Positions 47,401 through 61,374 of a stretch of DNA of 64,000 bases are shown here, in pieces. Within the stretch, counting starts at the first letter, position 1. The number at the start of each line of letters is the position of its first letter. The stretch spans positions 231,548-295,547 of the forward strand of contig VXAU01001869.1 in NCBI GenBank assembly GCA_013399695.1. The letters are read 5' to 3'. Origin of the DNA: Formicarius rufipectus. Taxonomy: Eukaryota; Chordata; Aves; Passeriformes; Formicariidae. The notes below the pieces were generated by a model that worked only from the letters and a program-made list of their open reading frames with translations, was not told where the DNA came from and searched no databases. The translations under genes and the position numbers were made by a program.

Positions 47401-50400
47401 CCCAAGTTATTATTCCATGTATTTGTTTTCAAATGTTACTTGGGACCTTCAACACACACACAAAATCTCTTAGATTTAAGTCTCACACAACAAAAGAAAT
47501 TCTCTTAGCAACTAAAACAATAGCTTGGTGGGTTTTTAACATAAATTCAGCTTCAAACCCACTTTTTATTGTCAATTCTTCTGTACTCTTCAACAACTTT
47601 ATGCCCAGTTCACATGAACTGACAATATAGAGCCTACAAATTGGTGAAATCTAAAAAAGATAATGAATTCTAAAGTACTCCTTGTTTTCATGAATACACC
47701 TAAAATATCAGGGAGGTTGTGCTCCCTTTCTTTGAAGTCTGTGTCACAGGAATAATCATTAAAAAGAGGAAAGAAAAAGTGCTCATCACCTTTAAATATA
47801 TATATCTATATATTTACTTATCTACCAATGTGTTTTATACAAAAGTTTTGATCTTTGGTTATTTGCAGTACAGGATGATCCAGAGAGAATTTTTATTTTT
47901 TTTTTGTGGATTTCATGTTTGTCTTCAAAAACAGTTTATTCTCATCTAAAGTATAGCACCTCAACAAGTGTGTAATCTTCTGATAGTCATCATTGTTCCC
48001 TAAAGCACATCCTACTAATCCAAATCAGTTTTCATCAAAATTCTAAGGGTTTCCCCAAATCTAAATGTTTCTGGCAATAAAATCATCCGTCTTCGAAAGT
48101 TATCTCAAAATCCATTATATCCTAGGGTCTTGAGTTAGAGATACATGATAAAACATACATGAAACCCTCACAAATATTTTATCCTGAAAGCCCTTCTTAA
48201 TCAAATGAATGCCGAATTTCAAGTGGTTCTGCCAGCATCCTACAGGGAACTCAGAGCAGCTCTGTCCTTAATCTCCTTTCATCCATGCCTTATCTCTGCA
48301 CAATATCAGCAAACAGAAAGTTCCAGTGGATGATGCATAAATCGAACATTTTTGCTCTTAGCCTGTCTTCACTTCTACGGTCCCCATTAAACCCTCTTTC
48401 TCCAACACTTGCATTCCCCTTGAAGTCCTTCTCCCTCTTCCTTGCCCATGAGAAGTCTTGTTTAAGACCAGAATGAGTAAGAGCAGGTAACGTCTTCCCC
48501 TATTCTCAGCTCTCCACGTCCTTCTCTAATCACACGAGACAGTATCACTGTCCTGCTTGTAATGCAAGCTGTAACATGGATGACATTTTCAACTCAGAAA
48601 TTCTCTGAAATCCCAGTTATGTGCTGGTTCAGTGGACTTGTCCTACACATCCTCTCTATAATACTGTTTTTCCTATCCATTCACGCAGCTCACATTTTTG
48701 GTCAAAAATTTTATCTGACCCATCATTACAGGCATCCTTTTCTCTATACTTGATACACAAAATCTTGCCTGTTGCAAAGGTTGTTTTTCTTTGTCATTCA
48801 GTTTAACCATGTCATTCCTTTTTGTCTTTGTGCATATAATATCATGTGTAGTCACTTTTAAAGATTCTTTACTGTTCATCTCACATCTGACTTATTTTCT
48901 CACTTTTTATGGTGATGTCAGTTGCCACTGTACTAGATAAACATTTTCAAGTGGAGTCCACCAAAATACGCTTTGTTGAGATGTCTCTAAAACAATTTTT
49001 CTTTAAAATATGTGCTGAAAACTAGTGCTTATCATGCTGGTCAACAGTGTCTTACCATTCCATTGTATTTTTCCAATCTGCCTATAGCCATCTGTTACCT
49101 CCTACCTCACAGTCTTTTGGTTGCTTTCCTAAACGGTTTACATACATCTCTGCCTTATGCTCACATAAAGAGAGGTTTCTAGATATTAAGACCAGTAAAT
49201 ATTAATGCTAGTCTATGAGAGTTCATACATGGAAATACGGAAATGAGGACTACTAGTTTTGAGAGACTGAGAAGCATCCATGTTTCAAAAGGCAAGACTG
49301 GTTTTGGTGATGGTTTTCTCAAAGTCAAGCAAATAGTTTTACTGGTGACATGCAAAGAAACACAAGCCTAGCAATCAGAACAGAACAAGGAAGGCACAAA
49401 ATAACTATCCTACAGCTACAAACGATTTTATAAAAACATGTAGTGTACACATGTACCCACATATATACATACATTTTTGTGGCTACATATACCTATGTAA
49501 TCTCAGGAAAACAAAACCTAATAGATATACTCTTGCTTTACATTTCAGCCCCTATTTCTAAAGATAGCAACGCATTTTCAAATATCAGAAAGTGCAAAAT
49601 CAGCTATACATTTAGTATCATTTCAGATAAACCCAGTTCCAGTACAGTAACAGACCAGCACTGATTGACCACTTATGAACCAGCAGAAACTGTAGGGAGG
49701 TGAAAGAAATTTATACCACAATTTCATACACGACTAATTTTAAAACATTCTTGGCTGGACTTCATCCCATTAATTGCCAACTTGGCAGGTCTTTCTTAAG
49801 GCAAGTAATTTAATGATTGGTCAAGGGCCTTCCAAGAGTTACTGAGTCCTGATTTTTACCTGCTTGCAAATGATGAGCAGACAGTATGATCTTTAACTTC
49901 ACCTTACTCCCTCAGTTTTAACATCCTGTCTTACACTTGTGTATATATGTAGGTCTTCTTCCCTGATGTGTCACAGTCCGAGCCCTGGTCACTGAGAGAG
50001 AACTACCAACATAAATTGCAATTGCCTGCATAAGGGCATGCATGCATAGTAAATGGCAGCATACACTTAATTGGCTGTGTAAGACAGTTTAACTCTTTGC
50101 TTCAAGAAGTAAATTCCCTCTCTGTAAGATACTAGGAAGCCTTCCCATCTTCGTTTGTTCGTTCCTCCTAAGCCATTCTACATACAAGAAAATGGGGAAG
50201 AAGAAGGCAAAATGACAAGCTTTGAAGGGAAATGCAAACAGTCTGGAACAGAGCAAAAATTAAGACAGAATAGCAACAAAATGCTGGCAGGTTTATGTTC
50301 TCCCTGGAGAACATACAGCACAGATCAAGACTATATCAAACACTAGGCTACATTCTGCACTAAAAGCCTTTAATGTTGTAGAGGTTACAGGTTACTTTCT

Positions 50401-53360
50401 GCCACAGTGTGCACTGCATGCCCACATCTAACATGCATATGCTCAAATAAACCACTATGAAATATTTAAAACGCTATTCCAAAAATACATAACCATCACA
50501 TATAAGTGCCTCTGGTCAGACACATGCATCCTCAGCATTTACAGACACTCAAACATGAAGGTAGTTGTTTCAGTTCCCTATGCTTTATCGGAATCCCAAG
50601 AGAATGCCAGAAGGAAACAGCTTTCAGGCATAAAGTATTCCTTTTTGTTAAATCATTGCCATGCATTAAGAACTGGTTTTTTTGGTATAAAGTACATCAG
50701 ACACATTTATAAACAAAAAACAGAGATCACCTATACATATTCTCAAAATTGGCTGATGATATCAAAGTAGCAATGTACATGCACAGGAAGAAGAGTATGA
50801 CATTCCATTTGTTTTGAATTAAATTACTTTGCCAATCTCCAAAACTCATTTAGCAAAGCACTCTGCTCCACCAAGTACACATCTAGATATGAAGTAGTTA
50901 AACATAATGGAAAGCATGACATTTAAGATTATTGTCTGGTAAAAATATGACCTTTACAGAACAGCTACAAAACTGAAAGTAGTAACTCAACAGGAAAAAA
51001 AAAAGAAAAATATTTTTAACCATACAGTGGCAATGCAATTAAGAACATGCATTATCGGCACTTACAAAAGAGAAACAAATAGCTGAATTTTTATATTCAC
51101 TTTGACAAGCTATTTTCATCAAAGAAGGATCAAAAACCGGACACAGGAAACATTTCTACTGTTGAAAATAGCAGGGAAATATAGTACGACAAAAAGAACC
51201 TTTGTTGAAAAAAAAATTTACAAAGTAAGAGAAAAATCTAAATTCAAGAATTAATAGTTCAATGCAATTCCACAACAGCATGCAACTAGACAATTGAAAG
51301 GTAATGACAAATACTACATCTGACACTCTGTCCTCATTTAACCCTATTATGCCTAAGGACCACAGCATGTGTAATTTATGAGATCACACATCTTCCTGGA
51401 CACTAGTGTAATCACCACCAACAAAATGAGCTGAACAGTTTATTTTAAGACTCAATTTTCAACTCCTGATTTGCATTTCCAAGTTTAGACAAAGCTGCAA
51501 TGTTGGTTATAAATACTTTCTCTAGTTAATTTTTCTTTGAGAATAGAATAAAATTAAAAAGAGAAAAAAGACTGTAAACAAGAAAAAAGAAAAATTTAGG
51601 TGTTCTGTTGGGTTTGGGAACTTCTAATATTGAGCATGTTCACAGTACACAGGCATACAGAATAGAAAACAACATGCAAAGATGGATGTATTTGGAGCAA
51701 ACTTCTGAAAGATTTTCAAATCTACTCAGAAAACATCTGGGATCCAACAATTTTGGTTTGGAATCCTCAAGACTCCTACTTCTCACTTAAAGAACAGAAC
51801 TATTTCTGTACAGAGTATCATTTGCTATAAAAAGGGACTGAAAGCCTACTGATAAGGACTGAGGAAATCGTCATTCTAAGCAGGAAGAAATGTTTGTGGC
51901 GGAGACTGGAACTGCCTCTGCCTATCCTCTTGCCCACATTCCTGCCCCGTGGACTACAGAAGCATCAGGTTGTTCTATTCAAGATCTTTGATAAACCCAC
52001 ATTTTCGAGGCCTCATGAAAACAGTCATCTGCTGGCTGAAAAACCTTCTAGAGTGAAACTTCATGTGAAGTTCATTCAGGTCAAAAGATAGCCAAAATTC
52101 TCTAGTAGGATCATATCTAATATACTTGAGGTAGTTTGCAACCTGAAGTACATTATACTTACATGTTTGCTGAACTGAGCTCCAAGTCATACCAGGTCCA
52201 TCAATAAAAGAAAAATGACCTTATTGATCTCTTGAATCCTCACAAAACCAGGCTTAAGCTTTGGTCTTCCCAGAGACAAAAATAACAAAAAAATTAAAGA
52301 ATCCCAATCCTCTGTTTATACCGTTATGTTTCCTCTTAACACTTCACTACAAAGCCCCTAGCAAGGGTGTGAGGTATCTTTTGTAAGGTAATATGTACAC
52401 AAGCCCTGAGAATCTCAGGTTCAGGAGGCCAGAAGTGAGAATATGTGCAGGTGAGGTGAGCTGGGCTTGCCCTCCCCTCATTCCCCCTTTTCTTGCTCTA
52501 GTTGTGGTAGAAGAAACATTTCTAAATAACTGGATCCACACATACAGCTTTCAAGAGCTTCCCACTGAAACCACAATTATGAACCACATAAGCCAAATTA
52601 GGTAATTCTCCAGATTCCTTCCAGGTTCCACTGAGAGCTTTTCCTTCTCTTTGTGGACCATAGCAGCATTTTCAAACCTACATCAACTAACATGGAAGAA
52701 ATACTACATTCACCTTTCTTGGAAGGCAGTAAGACATTACATTTGCAAAAAGTCAGAGAGGTGTGGAGAAAAAGGCAGTATTTTTAACTTGTCTAGACAA
52801 AGGAGCATATGAAGAGGGTGAGACGAACTTTTCCTGGCACAATCTCTTCCAGAAAACTGCTGCTTCCAGGTTGAAGAAATCTAAAATGACCATTGAGAAA
52901 CAACTGAGACTGCATTTCACTTCTCCTTCGGAAGCTGTATACTGAAGCCAAAATTAATTTGGAATGCTGAGAGGCAAATGATGGAGATGAATGTCACACT
53001 GCAGAATAACTGCTTCTAGATATCTGCTAGGCTCTAACCTCAAAACTGTCTTTCAACAGGGAAAAATATGTTCCTCTAAAAGCTTTCTACTCTCTTCTCT
53101 GGCAGTCACACCTGATCAGTAACTACCCAGCTTGGTGCTGAAACTGTTCTCCCAAACTGATGATTTGTGGTAAAGAAAATGTCACTGCCACCAGTCACAG
53201 AACTGCCAAAAATTTAAGTTCCTACAGAACGGTGGGGAGAGGACAGGGAGAGGTTTCTGGATTTCCAATTCTCCTGAGATCACTGACATGCTAAGAGATG
53301 GTTCTTGTGACACACACCATGAACCAGTTCTTAAACAAAAGTTTCTCAACAGCATGCTAA
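44451..53360. other. Long non-coding stretch without recognised gene
   Basis: Nearly 9 kb of AT-rich DNA without a recognisable transposon or protein. It includes the G-rich simple repeat at 46561, an AT/CA simple patch at 49441-49485, and a few splice-like pairs too short or weak to call. The 70-codon plus frame at 46075-46287 has no known domain. Confidence 0.5.
46561..46640 (+). repeat. G/T-rich simple repeat with two G6 runs
   Basis: Strand-asymmetric GTT and GTTT units with GGGGGG at 46596-46601 and 46616-46621, giving a local 20-base period. The plus strand lacks C almost completely here. Confidence 0.8.
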
Positions 53361-53543
53361 TCATAGAATCATAAAGACATTTGTGTTGGCAGGGACATTA
53401 AGTATCATCTAATTCCCATCTAGTTCCAACTCCTTGCCATGGACTGGGGACACCTTCCACTAGACCAGACCTCAAAACCCCATCCAACCTGGCCTTGAAT
53501 ACTTCCAGGTATGGGGTATTTGCAGCTTCTCTGGGCAAAACAA
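53361..53543 (-). mobile_element. CR1 LINE 3' end
   Basis: Reverse CR1 tail: CATAGAATCATAAAGACATT, CTAGTTCCAACTCCTTGCCA, GGGACACCTTCCACTAGACC and AACCTGGCCTTGAATACTTC. It is 5'-truncated to about 180 bases with the usual order of landmarks. Confidence 0.95.
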
Positions 53544-54633
53544 CATCAAGTTCTCATATTCACACGACTCTTATCCTTTTATCATGACTTCTATACTTAC
53601 AACCCTTCACTTTTAGAATATTTAAATCATCCTTCCAACTTTTAGTGGAACCATTGATGATGCTACTTGACATTCACATCTACTCCAGGCAGATATGAAC
53701 ATGACTGCAAGGCTGAGAAGAAAATAGCACAGCACTGTAAAATTAGCAGCTCCTCACCCATAACAGACTCACAATAGCGGGTTTTTTTAACCACATTGAT
53801 GAAATAGGATATAGAAATACAAGATACTGACTAAAAAAAGGTTAAATACTGCAAAGGCAGATTTTCAAGAAAATTATGAGGGCCCTGCTATGTATACCCT
53901 GTCTAGAAACTTCGCAACAGTCTGAAAGAATGGAAATGAAAACCTGTGTTATGAAGCCTGGTAGATTTTCATTACTTTCTGTGTACATCCTTTCAGCAGT
54001 AACTTACTAAAAGGGCATTTTATTGCAAGCTGATGGGTAATTTCATGAGACTGTGGCACTTTAGTAAAAAATAACTCACTAAAGAAACAGCATGAGTAAT
54101 AGTGCCATTTACCATACAAAAAAATATGTGCAGATTCTTCTTGTAGTAACTACACACACCACAAAATAACCCAAAGTTTATTCCACATCTACACAGTATT
54201 TTCAAACATTGGTCATGATCATGCTGTTTGATAACAAGTATCTGTAAGTGGCAGGATTTTCGCTTGCTGCCTTTTCCTCAGGATAGTGAACAGTACTGTC
54301 AGGTACCATCATTACTAACTATACAAGTTTAAGTCCTTGAATTTACAATCATTACTAGCTCCAGGCATCAAGTGTTAAAAATATTGCACATCTGCTGAAA
54401 GCCTTGAATAAGCATTGACTTCTCATGAAAATTATTTTGTGGAGACTGTAGGACATGGCTATACAAGTGCTGGATTGCACTCATACTCATCACTAGCACT
54501 GTCTTTCCCTGTGCATCTCCACAAGCTGCTTCCGTACACAGACGCCTACTCAGTACTGCACCTGCTTTTTCTGTCCCTACAAGGACAGCTTCCCTGTCCT
54601 TCTGACTCTTCATGGAAAGATCACTTTCCTTTC
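53544..54633. other. Non-coding DNA, no gene recognised
   Basis: AT-rich. A minus-strand exon-like object of 43 bases at 54008-54050, with good acceptor and donor, is treated as a finding rather than a gene. Confidence 0.45.
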
Positions 54634-55187
54634 TGTCTAGCTGGCACGGAGCTAACACTCCATACAGCGTAACTTACAGTGTTGTGCTTTGCACTTGTGT
54701 CTAGGTGGTTGTTGGTAACCCATCCATGTGTTGGCTGCTGCTGAACAGCACCCACACAGCACCAAGGCTGACTGTCCAACACCCCCAAAGGCTGGTAGGC
54801 TGGGGACAGGCAAGAAGTTGGGAGAGGAAGTAGCCGGGACAGTTGAACACAGCTAATCAAAGGGATATCCCATACCATATGGTGTCAGCAATAAAAGTTA
54901 AGGAAAGGAGAAGTGCATTCATTATTAAATAGTTTGTCTTCTGAAGCAGCTGCTATGTGTACTGGGATTTCTGCTCCCCCCTGAGTGGCTGGACATTACC
55001 TGCTGATAAGAAGCAGAGAATAAATAATTTTCCTTTGCTTCCACAGGCAGTCTTTTCTTCCACAGGCAGTCTTTTCTTCATTAGTTTGTCTTGAATTCAA
55101 CTAATATTTTCTTAATTTCATTTTCTCCCCCTGTTCTGCTGAAGAGGGAGAGTAAAAAAGTGCCTGGGTGGGCATCTGGGTGCCACA
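54634..55187 (+). mobile_element. Endogenous retrovirus solo LTR, same family as 28011
   Basis: Shares with the LTR at 28011-28578, in the same order, TTACAGTGTTGTGCTTTGCA, CATACCATATG, ATAAAAGTTAAGGAAAGGAGA-type promoter text (TATA-like at 54891), the CTGGACATTACCTGCTG segment and an AATAAA (55019-55024). It starts near TGTCTAGCTGGCACGGAG and ends near GGTGCCACA. It is more worn than the other copy, with the start altered and the right end shortened. No viral genes adjoin it. Confidence 0.85.
55040..55077. repeat. Perfect 19-bp tandem duplication inside the LTR
   Basis: TCCACAGGCAGTCTTTTCT occurs twice in direct succession just after the LTR polyadenylation signal. The LTR at 28011 has no such doubling, so it arose in this copy or subfamily. 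Confidence 0.92.
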
Positions 55188-58100
55188 GTTTTCCTTTCCC
55201 CTGTAGAAGGCTCCTTCTATAATGCCACAAAGAGATCACCAAACACTTAATTGCTGGAGCTTCTCCACTTGTCCCAGGGGTATGTCACACATTCTGTAGT
55301 TGGTAACACTCCCTCCCTTGTGTGGTCTAGATGTTAAATGTAAAGGCTGAGGAAAAGGGTAAACAGTTGCTGTACTGATGCCAGTCTGTGTCAGCACTGA
55401 CAACGCACTGCTTTCCCTGAACAGCGCTGGAAGACTCATCACTTTGTCCTCTGTGTTGCATATACTTGGAGATCACCCCAAGCCATGGCCTAACTTTACT
55501 TTTCTTTACAGCCCATTTCAATCCTGGCTTCTTAGTGACGGACAGGTAGGCTAATATCTTGCACACTTATATGGCAGGAGTCAGGCACTTCATGCTACCA
55601 AGAGACAAGGAACTTGTTCAAACAACATCAAACACATCAGATACATGTATATACTGATAGCTTATTTCATCAGAGGTTATAGAACTATCAATGTCTGAAT
55701 ACAGGTTGCTTGGAGAGAGAGCTCCTGCACCTTGCAACATCTGTGCTGGATTTAGGCCAGGACCATACCTGCTGCTTTTCAGTAATGGCATTACTAGCTC
55801 AGCGTATTCTTTTTAAAAAACATCTAATTCTGAAAAACATTGTCACAAAATATTAAGCCAGATGATTAAATTTGTTCTGCTTTTCCCCCTTACTTGATGA
55901 TTCTTGATCAAATAACTTACTTAATGAACATAATCACACTTCTTTGAAAGAAAAATATAGGCAACTGGGTACCACCAGCCTGACCTTGTGAAACAGGAGG
56001 GACAGGTATTTCAACAGGGAGATGGTTAGGATGAAATTAAAAGAGGAAGTTACAATGGTTCTTCCACATAGAGGATCTGAAATTTAAAAAGAAACACTTG
56101 TCGCTATGCCAAAATTGGCAGGCACAGATCTGTCACTTGGAGAACACAAAGAGTGAGAAATGTAGAATGGCTGCAGAAAACAAACAACAAAACCTTGTTG
56201 TTTCATTTTGTACAAAAAGTCATCTGATGCTGGATATTTAAAACAAAATCTTGCAGTCTTCTCCATGAAGACCTACAGCACTATCATCATTTATGCTTAT
56301 ATTTATGCTTGACTTGCATAAGTGCCCTTCATCATATTGCTGTATTGTGTTCCTGGCTGGGTATTAGAGTCAATCTGTTCCCCAAAGTAGAGCCAGAGGA
56401 ATACTGGATTTTTCCATGATACAAAGATCACACGCTTTGTTTGATGGTGCTTAGGGACCATTGCATCTTTAGTGCTTTTAGCATCAAGAACGTATTAATC
56501 TTCACTAGTGTCACATTAAAAGAAAATATTCTTGCCAACTTTCCAAAGAAAGCAAGTTCTTGAAGAGTACAAAGCCTCTTCTCTGTTCAAGGTGGCTAAT
56601 ATGATTCTATGATAACTACACAATTCCAAGTAAACCATTTTCACCTCTCCAGTGAAAGACACTTTTTGCCATAAATACATCTTTCCCTGCATGAACATGG
56701 AATTCCTGAGTAGATGCACTGTAGAAAAGAGAGAAGTATTTAGTAAATTATTTCAATTGTGAGAAGAGTCTGTCCAAAAATGCCTCCAATTTGATCTCAA
56801 CATGTAGAAAATGTTGCTTTCATGGAAATTAGTCAGGACTCTTTTTATATTCTGGGCAATGAACAGCAGTTTACTTTTTATGATTGTTATTTCTTTCTCT
56901 TCTTTCTTCATCATGGTCTTATTTTTCCCCCCATCTCATGTATGGGTATTTTTATTCCCTGAGCTCTATTCAGTCTTCTCCCTGATTTTTAATGTTCCTA
57001 TTTTGTTTCTTTTTCTTCCTTCCTGAACAGCCCAATTCTCCTTTATTTTTTTCATGTTTTGCTTCCAGAAACACCCAGAGATCCTATTAAAAGGCACTCC
57101 AACTTCCAAACTATTTGCAAAAAGGAAGCAACATCACTAGCAAATCTCTGTTGAAATTATTAAAGCTTCCCTAGGGGCAAAAGGAGATTGGGGTGAGGAA
57201 TCACCTTTTCAGAAGAAAATTTTCAGTAATTAGTAACAAAGTTTATGGGCAATATTATAATTTAATAGTTACACCAGATAGCTATTAAAATATATTATCA
57301 TATATTAAAACATCTTATTAGGTAGGGCAATTTACCAATCGGAAAAAAAAAGCTGATCACTACAGACGAACTGGCAAATTTAAGCAGCAAAATTTTGGTG
57401 CTCTGCTTCTGCTTGTCAGCTGCACAAAGAAGGGGCATCAGCTGTAAAATGGACCCCACACAGCATCTTTCAAACTGTCAGATTCATGATACCAGAAGAC
57501 CTTGCTTCCCTCTAATGTTTTTCCTACTAGCTAGGTTAAAAAAAACTACATCCCTACTATTAGTAAGTCACACTCTGAAAATAATGAATTTCGGAGACAA
57601 GTGAGGGCCTGTGTACTTACTGTTCAGAAACTCCTGTTCATTTCTCTAACTTTGAAAGCAAACTCATCAAGTTTAGGAGAATTGACTCTGTGCTTAAAAT
57701 AACTGTACACATGTTTATAGATCTAAACTCTGTAGTGCTTTCAGGATGTACAGTATGTCTTTTCTACATCTGTTTAATGTTCTGACTTCCCAGGAAAACT
57801 GCTAAGTGAAATGACAAAGCCCAAAAGTCCCATCAGGAACAAATTCACCACTATAAAGTTATATAACTGATTAAATTAAAACAGTTTAATTAAAGGTATA
57901 TGGAGTAGCAAACAAATAAAAATAAATGAGGAAACAACTACCCTGGAAACAAAGCTATTTCAATTACAATGTATTTTGGTCCCTTTATGATAAATATACA
58001 TTGCAAATGAAAAAACCAACTTGCACAATACCAGCTAAGGAAACTCATATAAATGGATTTTTACTAAGTGACCAAAACCATGTTTATAACACAGCACAGT

Positions 58101-61100
58101 TTTTGTTCATTTAAAACAAAAGTTCATTAAAATAATATTACTCTAATTGCAGTTAGAGAATCTTTTGAAATAGAAAGTGAGCATCTAACAGTCTTCTACT
58201 AGAACAATAAATCTTTATGTACCTTGTACACAAACCTGAAAGCCTACTTCAAGGTCCATTTCCTATTTATTTTCTTGTATTCAGAAATGTTCGTTCTGGG
58301 TTGAATCCAAGATGACAAGAGCTGTCAACTGGCATCTTTTAACTAAGTTTGTAGCACTTTAATTTAGACCCTGGGCATCTTGGTGTGTATCCCTACGCTT
58401 GGACATCTCACTTGTAAAAAGTGTCTAGAGATAGCTTTTCTTCATTACTACATGGTGGAAGTTCATCTGCTCCACCCAATGCAGACCTGACCACAACGAT
58501 CCATCCCACTGTCACTTCCATAACATTTCATACTTATGGCTAACAGTGGAAGCTACAGCTTGTAAAGCATGCAGCCATATGTCTTCAAATCTGAGCTGGT
58601 GGATATGGAATAAAAATACATGCATTACATAATTTTTAAATATATATATAAATCACTTTTGAGTTACATGAAAAAAAATTCTTCCATAACCAGTAGAGAA
58701 TTAGGATCTGACTGTCCTATAAGAAACCATCTTCACACATCACTAAACCCAGTGTTGATCACACTTACAAAACAGCTTAAAATACATAACCTCAAGCTGC
58801 TGAGCTGGGGCACTTCCACTGAAAACAGACAGAAAATCTTTCAAAGTCTCCTTCTTTAAGAAGCAGCACAAGGTACTTATTTGCCATAACTGAAGACACA
58901 ATCGCATAAGTGGAAATTCCACTTTCTTCTGCAACTGATCTCTCAGTGAGGAACTATGATTGGTGCATGATGGCTTCTTCACAGGGAGCAAAGATTGTGG
59001 CTTTAAAGGAGAGCCTTGTGTACACACCATCTAGGCTAACATGCTGAAGACATACATACCAAGAGACTTCATTTGTTATAGATGCACATAAAGATCCTAC
59101 AATCTGAACTCCAGTCACAAATCACAAGTAAAGCTACACTACTGTATGTAAAGCCCCTTGAATCTAAGCCAGCAAGGAAATCTAGAGCTTTTAACCATAC
59201 ATAAGTGTGTTCATGCCGGCCAGCCCAAATAAGTAACTGGCAGTCAACAACCTGCAACAGCTGACACTTCTCTCTCTCAAGTGGTTAGCAAAGATACACT
59301 CAAGGGTAAGCCACTGCAACAAGCCAGTATTTACCAAAGGGAAATCTGTATAATGATAGGAATTTCATATGCAAGAAATACTTGTAATCTCAAAAAAAAA
59401 AAAGGAAAAAAAAAAAAGATGGAGATGTGCATTTGTGACCAATGTCCATGCAGACTCCAAAGAACACCCACAAAATAAACACCCCAATATGGAAAGTGGA
59501 GAGAAAGGGTGACACAAGGCAGAAAGAAACTCCCTCTCTCTTTGCCAAGCCCTCTACTTGTTTTAACAAATGAGCCATTAGCATCTCCAAATTATCTGGC
59601 CCGAGCAACAGCCAGCTCCCTTTTATCCAAGCCCAGGCTCCAGCCAAACATTAGGAAATTAGCAGCTGGGTCCAGCACAAGGGCAGCAGGCCTGCATATC
59701 ATCAGCACCGCAACATCAGTGAGTTCCAAGCTGCACTCTGCTTCACCACCTTTGTCTATACATTAACTGCACGTGGCCATGGAAAGGAGCCTACTTGCCT
59801 GAACCATTCACTAGGAAGCCTGAAGGCAAATTATTATCCACTGGGATTTCTCAGTGAAGTAGAGGAATCTGTGAAGCAGAAATACAAGATTCTTAACTAT
59901 TATTCTAGATATCTTTACAAGAAGTGTGCTAGTGCACTTAAGGACAGTTCTGCATTACCCCTTGAATTACTGTGAATATTAGTCTGGTCTTTTCTAGCAG
60001 AATTCCATAAAATAAGCCACAAGGGTCTCCACAGTTGCACTGTGCCCAGGTGTGAACTTGACTAACAGAGAATAAAGATGCAAAATTTCCCAAATACTGA
60101 CAAATCTCTCACTATCACTTCTTAAGATCTTTGTCCCAGGAAGTATAGACGGGTCAATTAACTCTAATGGTAGATTAGTTTATCTGATAACTAAATGATG
60201 GCAATAATCAAGAAGGCATATAAGAAATTATTTTTCCAAAGCCCAAAACCCCAAATATTAAAGTAGATGTTTTTAAGCTTCTTAAGCATCTGCTCACTTA
60301 GACAGCCTCTTAGTGAGACATTCTGCTAGGACCTCACAGATGTTAAATGTGGAGACTTCCTACATTTCAGGAAAGTGAAAGAAAAAATGGACATACTCAT
60401 ACACAGTGCAGCATTCCAGCTGAAAACCTCATATTTCTGGCTTACTAGTCAACATTACTTAGCTGTAAAGTGGTATACCTTTTATGACACTGCAGAGTAC
60501 ATAAGACCCAGGGCAAAAGAAGTCCTCACATTAAAAACAATCAGATTAGCATAATAAGAGGAGAAAGCAAAGCTGCAGGAACATTTGGGGAGCTTTTAAT
60601 TTTTTTTTTTTCCTTTAAAGCATTTCAATTCCTCCAGCCAAAGTAAACACATCACAGATCAGTTCTCAGAAGTGCTCTCAGCCAAAAAGTAAGGCAATGT
60701 AATATGAGGAATGATACTGGGAGCTAAGCTAAGTTTTAAAAGTCTCTACGGCATATAATAGATGTGGAGGGCTCAGAATACAAACTGCAACAAGTACATG
60801 TTCAAGTTTTCAGACCTAATGAAGACATTCAAAATACACTGCACTAGCTAAAACAGCACTAATGCACACTCCTCGTACTGCCACTGTGGAACTAAGAAAG
60901 TATGATGCTAGTTTTCACTCATACTATTCCTGTAATAGAAAAGGCTCTCTACAAAGCACAGCTCCCTTGACCCTATTTAACAAATCTTGTTGCTCAAAGA
61001 CACGGAAATGTGGCATGTCAGCATCCTGAGATACTCACCACTGCTATCTGCAAACAATTAAGAAACTAAAAGCCCCAGACACTCAAATAGTGTATGTTCT

Positions 61101-61374
61101 TTACAAAACTGTTTACAGGAGGGGAAAACTGGAAAAACCTCTCTCAAATTCATTTTAATTTGGAACACAACAGTATTTAATTTCTTAATACTGATTCTTA
61201 AACAGATTTTTCCAATTCTGCATCTTAACAATGTACCAGAATTGCTGAGGGAGACTAACACCATGTCCTACTACCAGAAATCAAACAGCAAAGGAAAATA
61301 CACAGATGATGCAGTTAAAAAAATAACCTATCTGCTTGAAGTTAAGAGGAAACTCCTTTAGGATGTTGCACCCT
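55188..61374. other. Long non-coding stretch without recognised gene
   Basis: About 6 kb of AT-rich DNA. Includes an A-rich tract at 59391-59418, a T run at 60600-60612, and a GC-richer piece at 59505-59770 with an 85-codon plus frame of no known domain. No transposon was recognised. Confidence 0.5.

Noticed and set aside
54621..54878. Minus-strand frame of 85 codons
   Set aside because: It is the antisense of the U3 part of a solo LTR and shows no protein features.
28011..55187. One large provirus bounded by the LTRs at 28.0 and 54.6 kb
   Set aside because: The distance is much larger than a provirus, the LTRs are too different, and no retroviral genes lie between.
55900..55945. Minus-strand acceptor tatatttttctttcaaag with gtaagt 21 bases later
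   Set aside because: Too short to show coding bias. Two of the three frames have a stop within the 21 bases.
61027..61055. Nine-base microexon (ATAGCAGTG) between a good acceptor and a gtgagt donor, minus strand
   Set aside because: Nine bases carry no coding evidence, and such acceptor/donor pairs arise often by chance. No neighbouring exon supports it.
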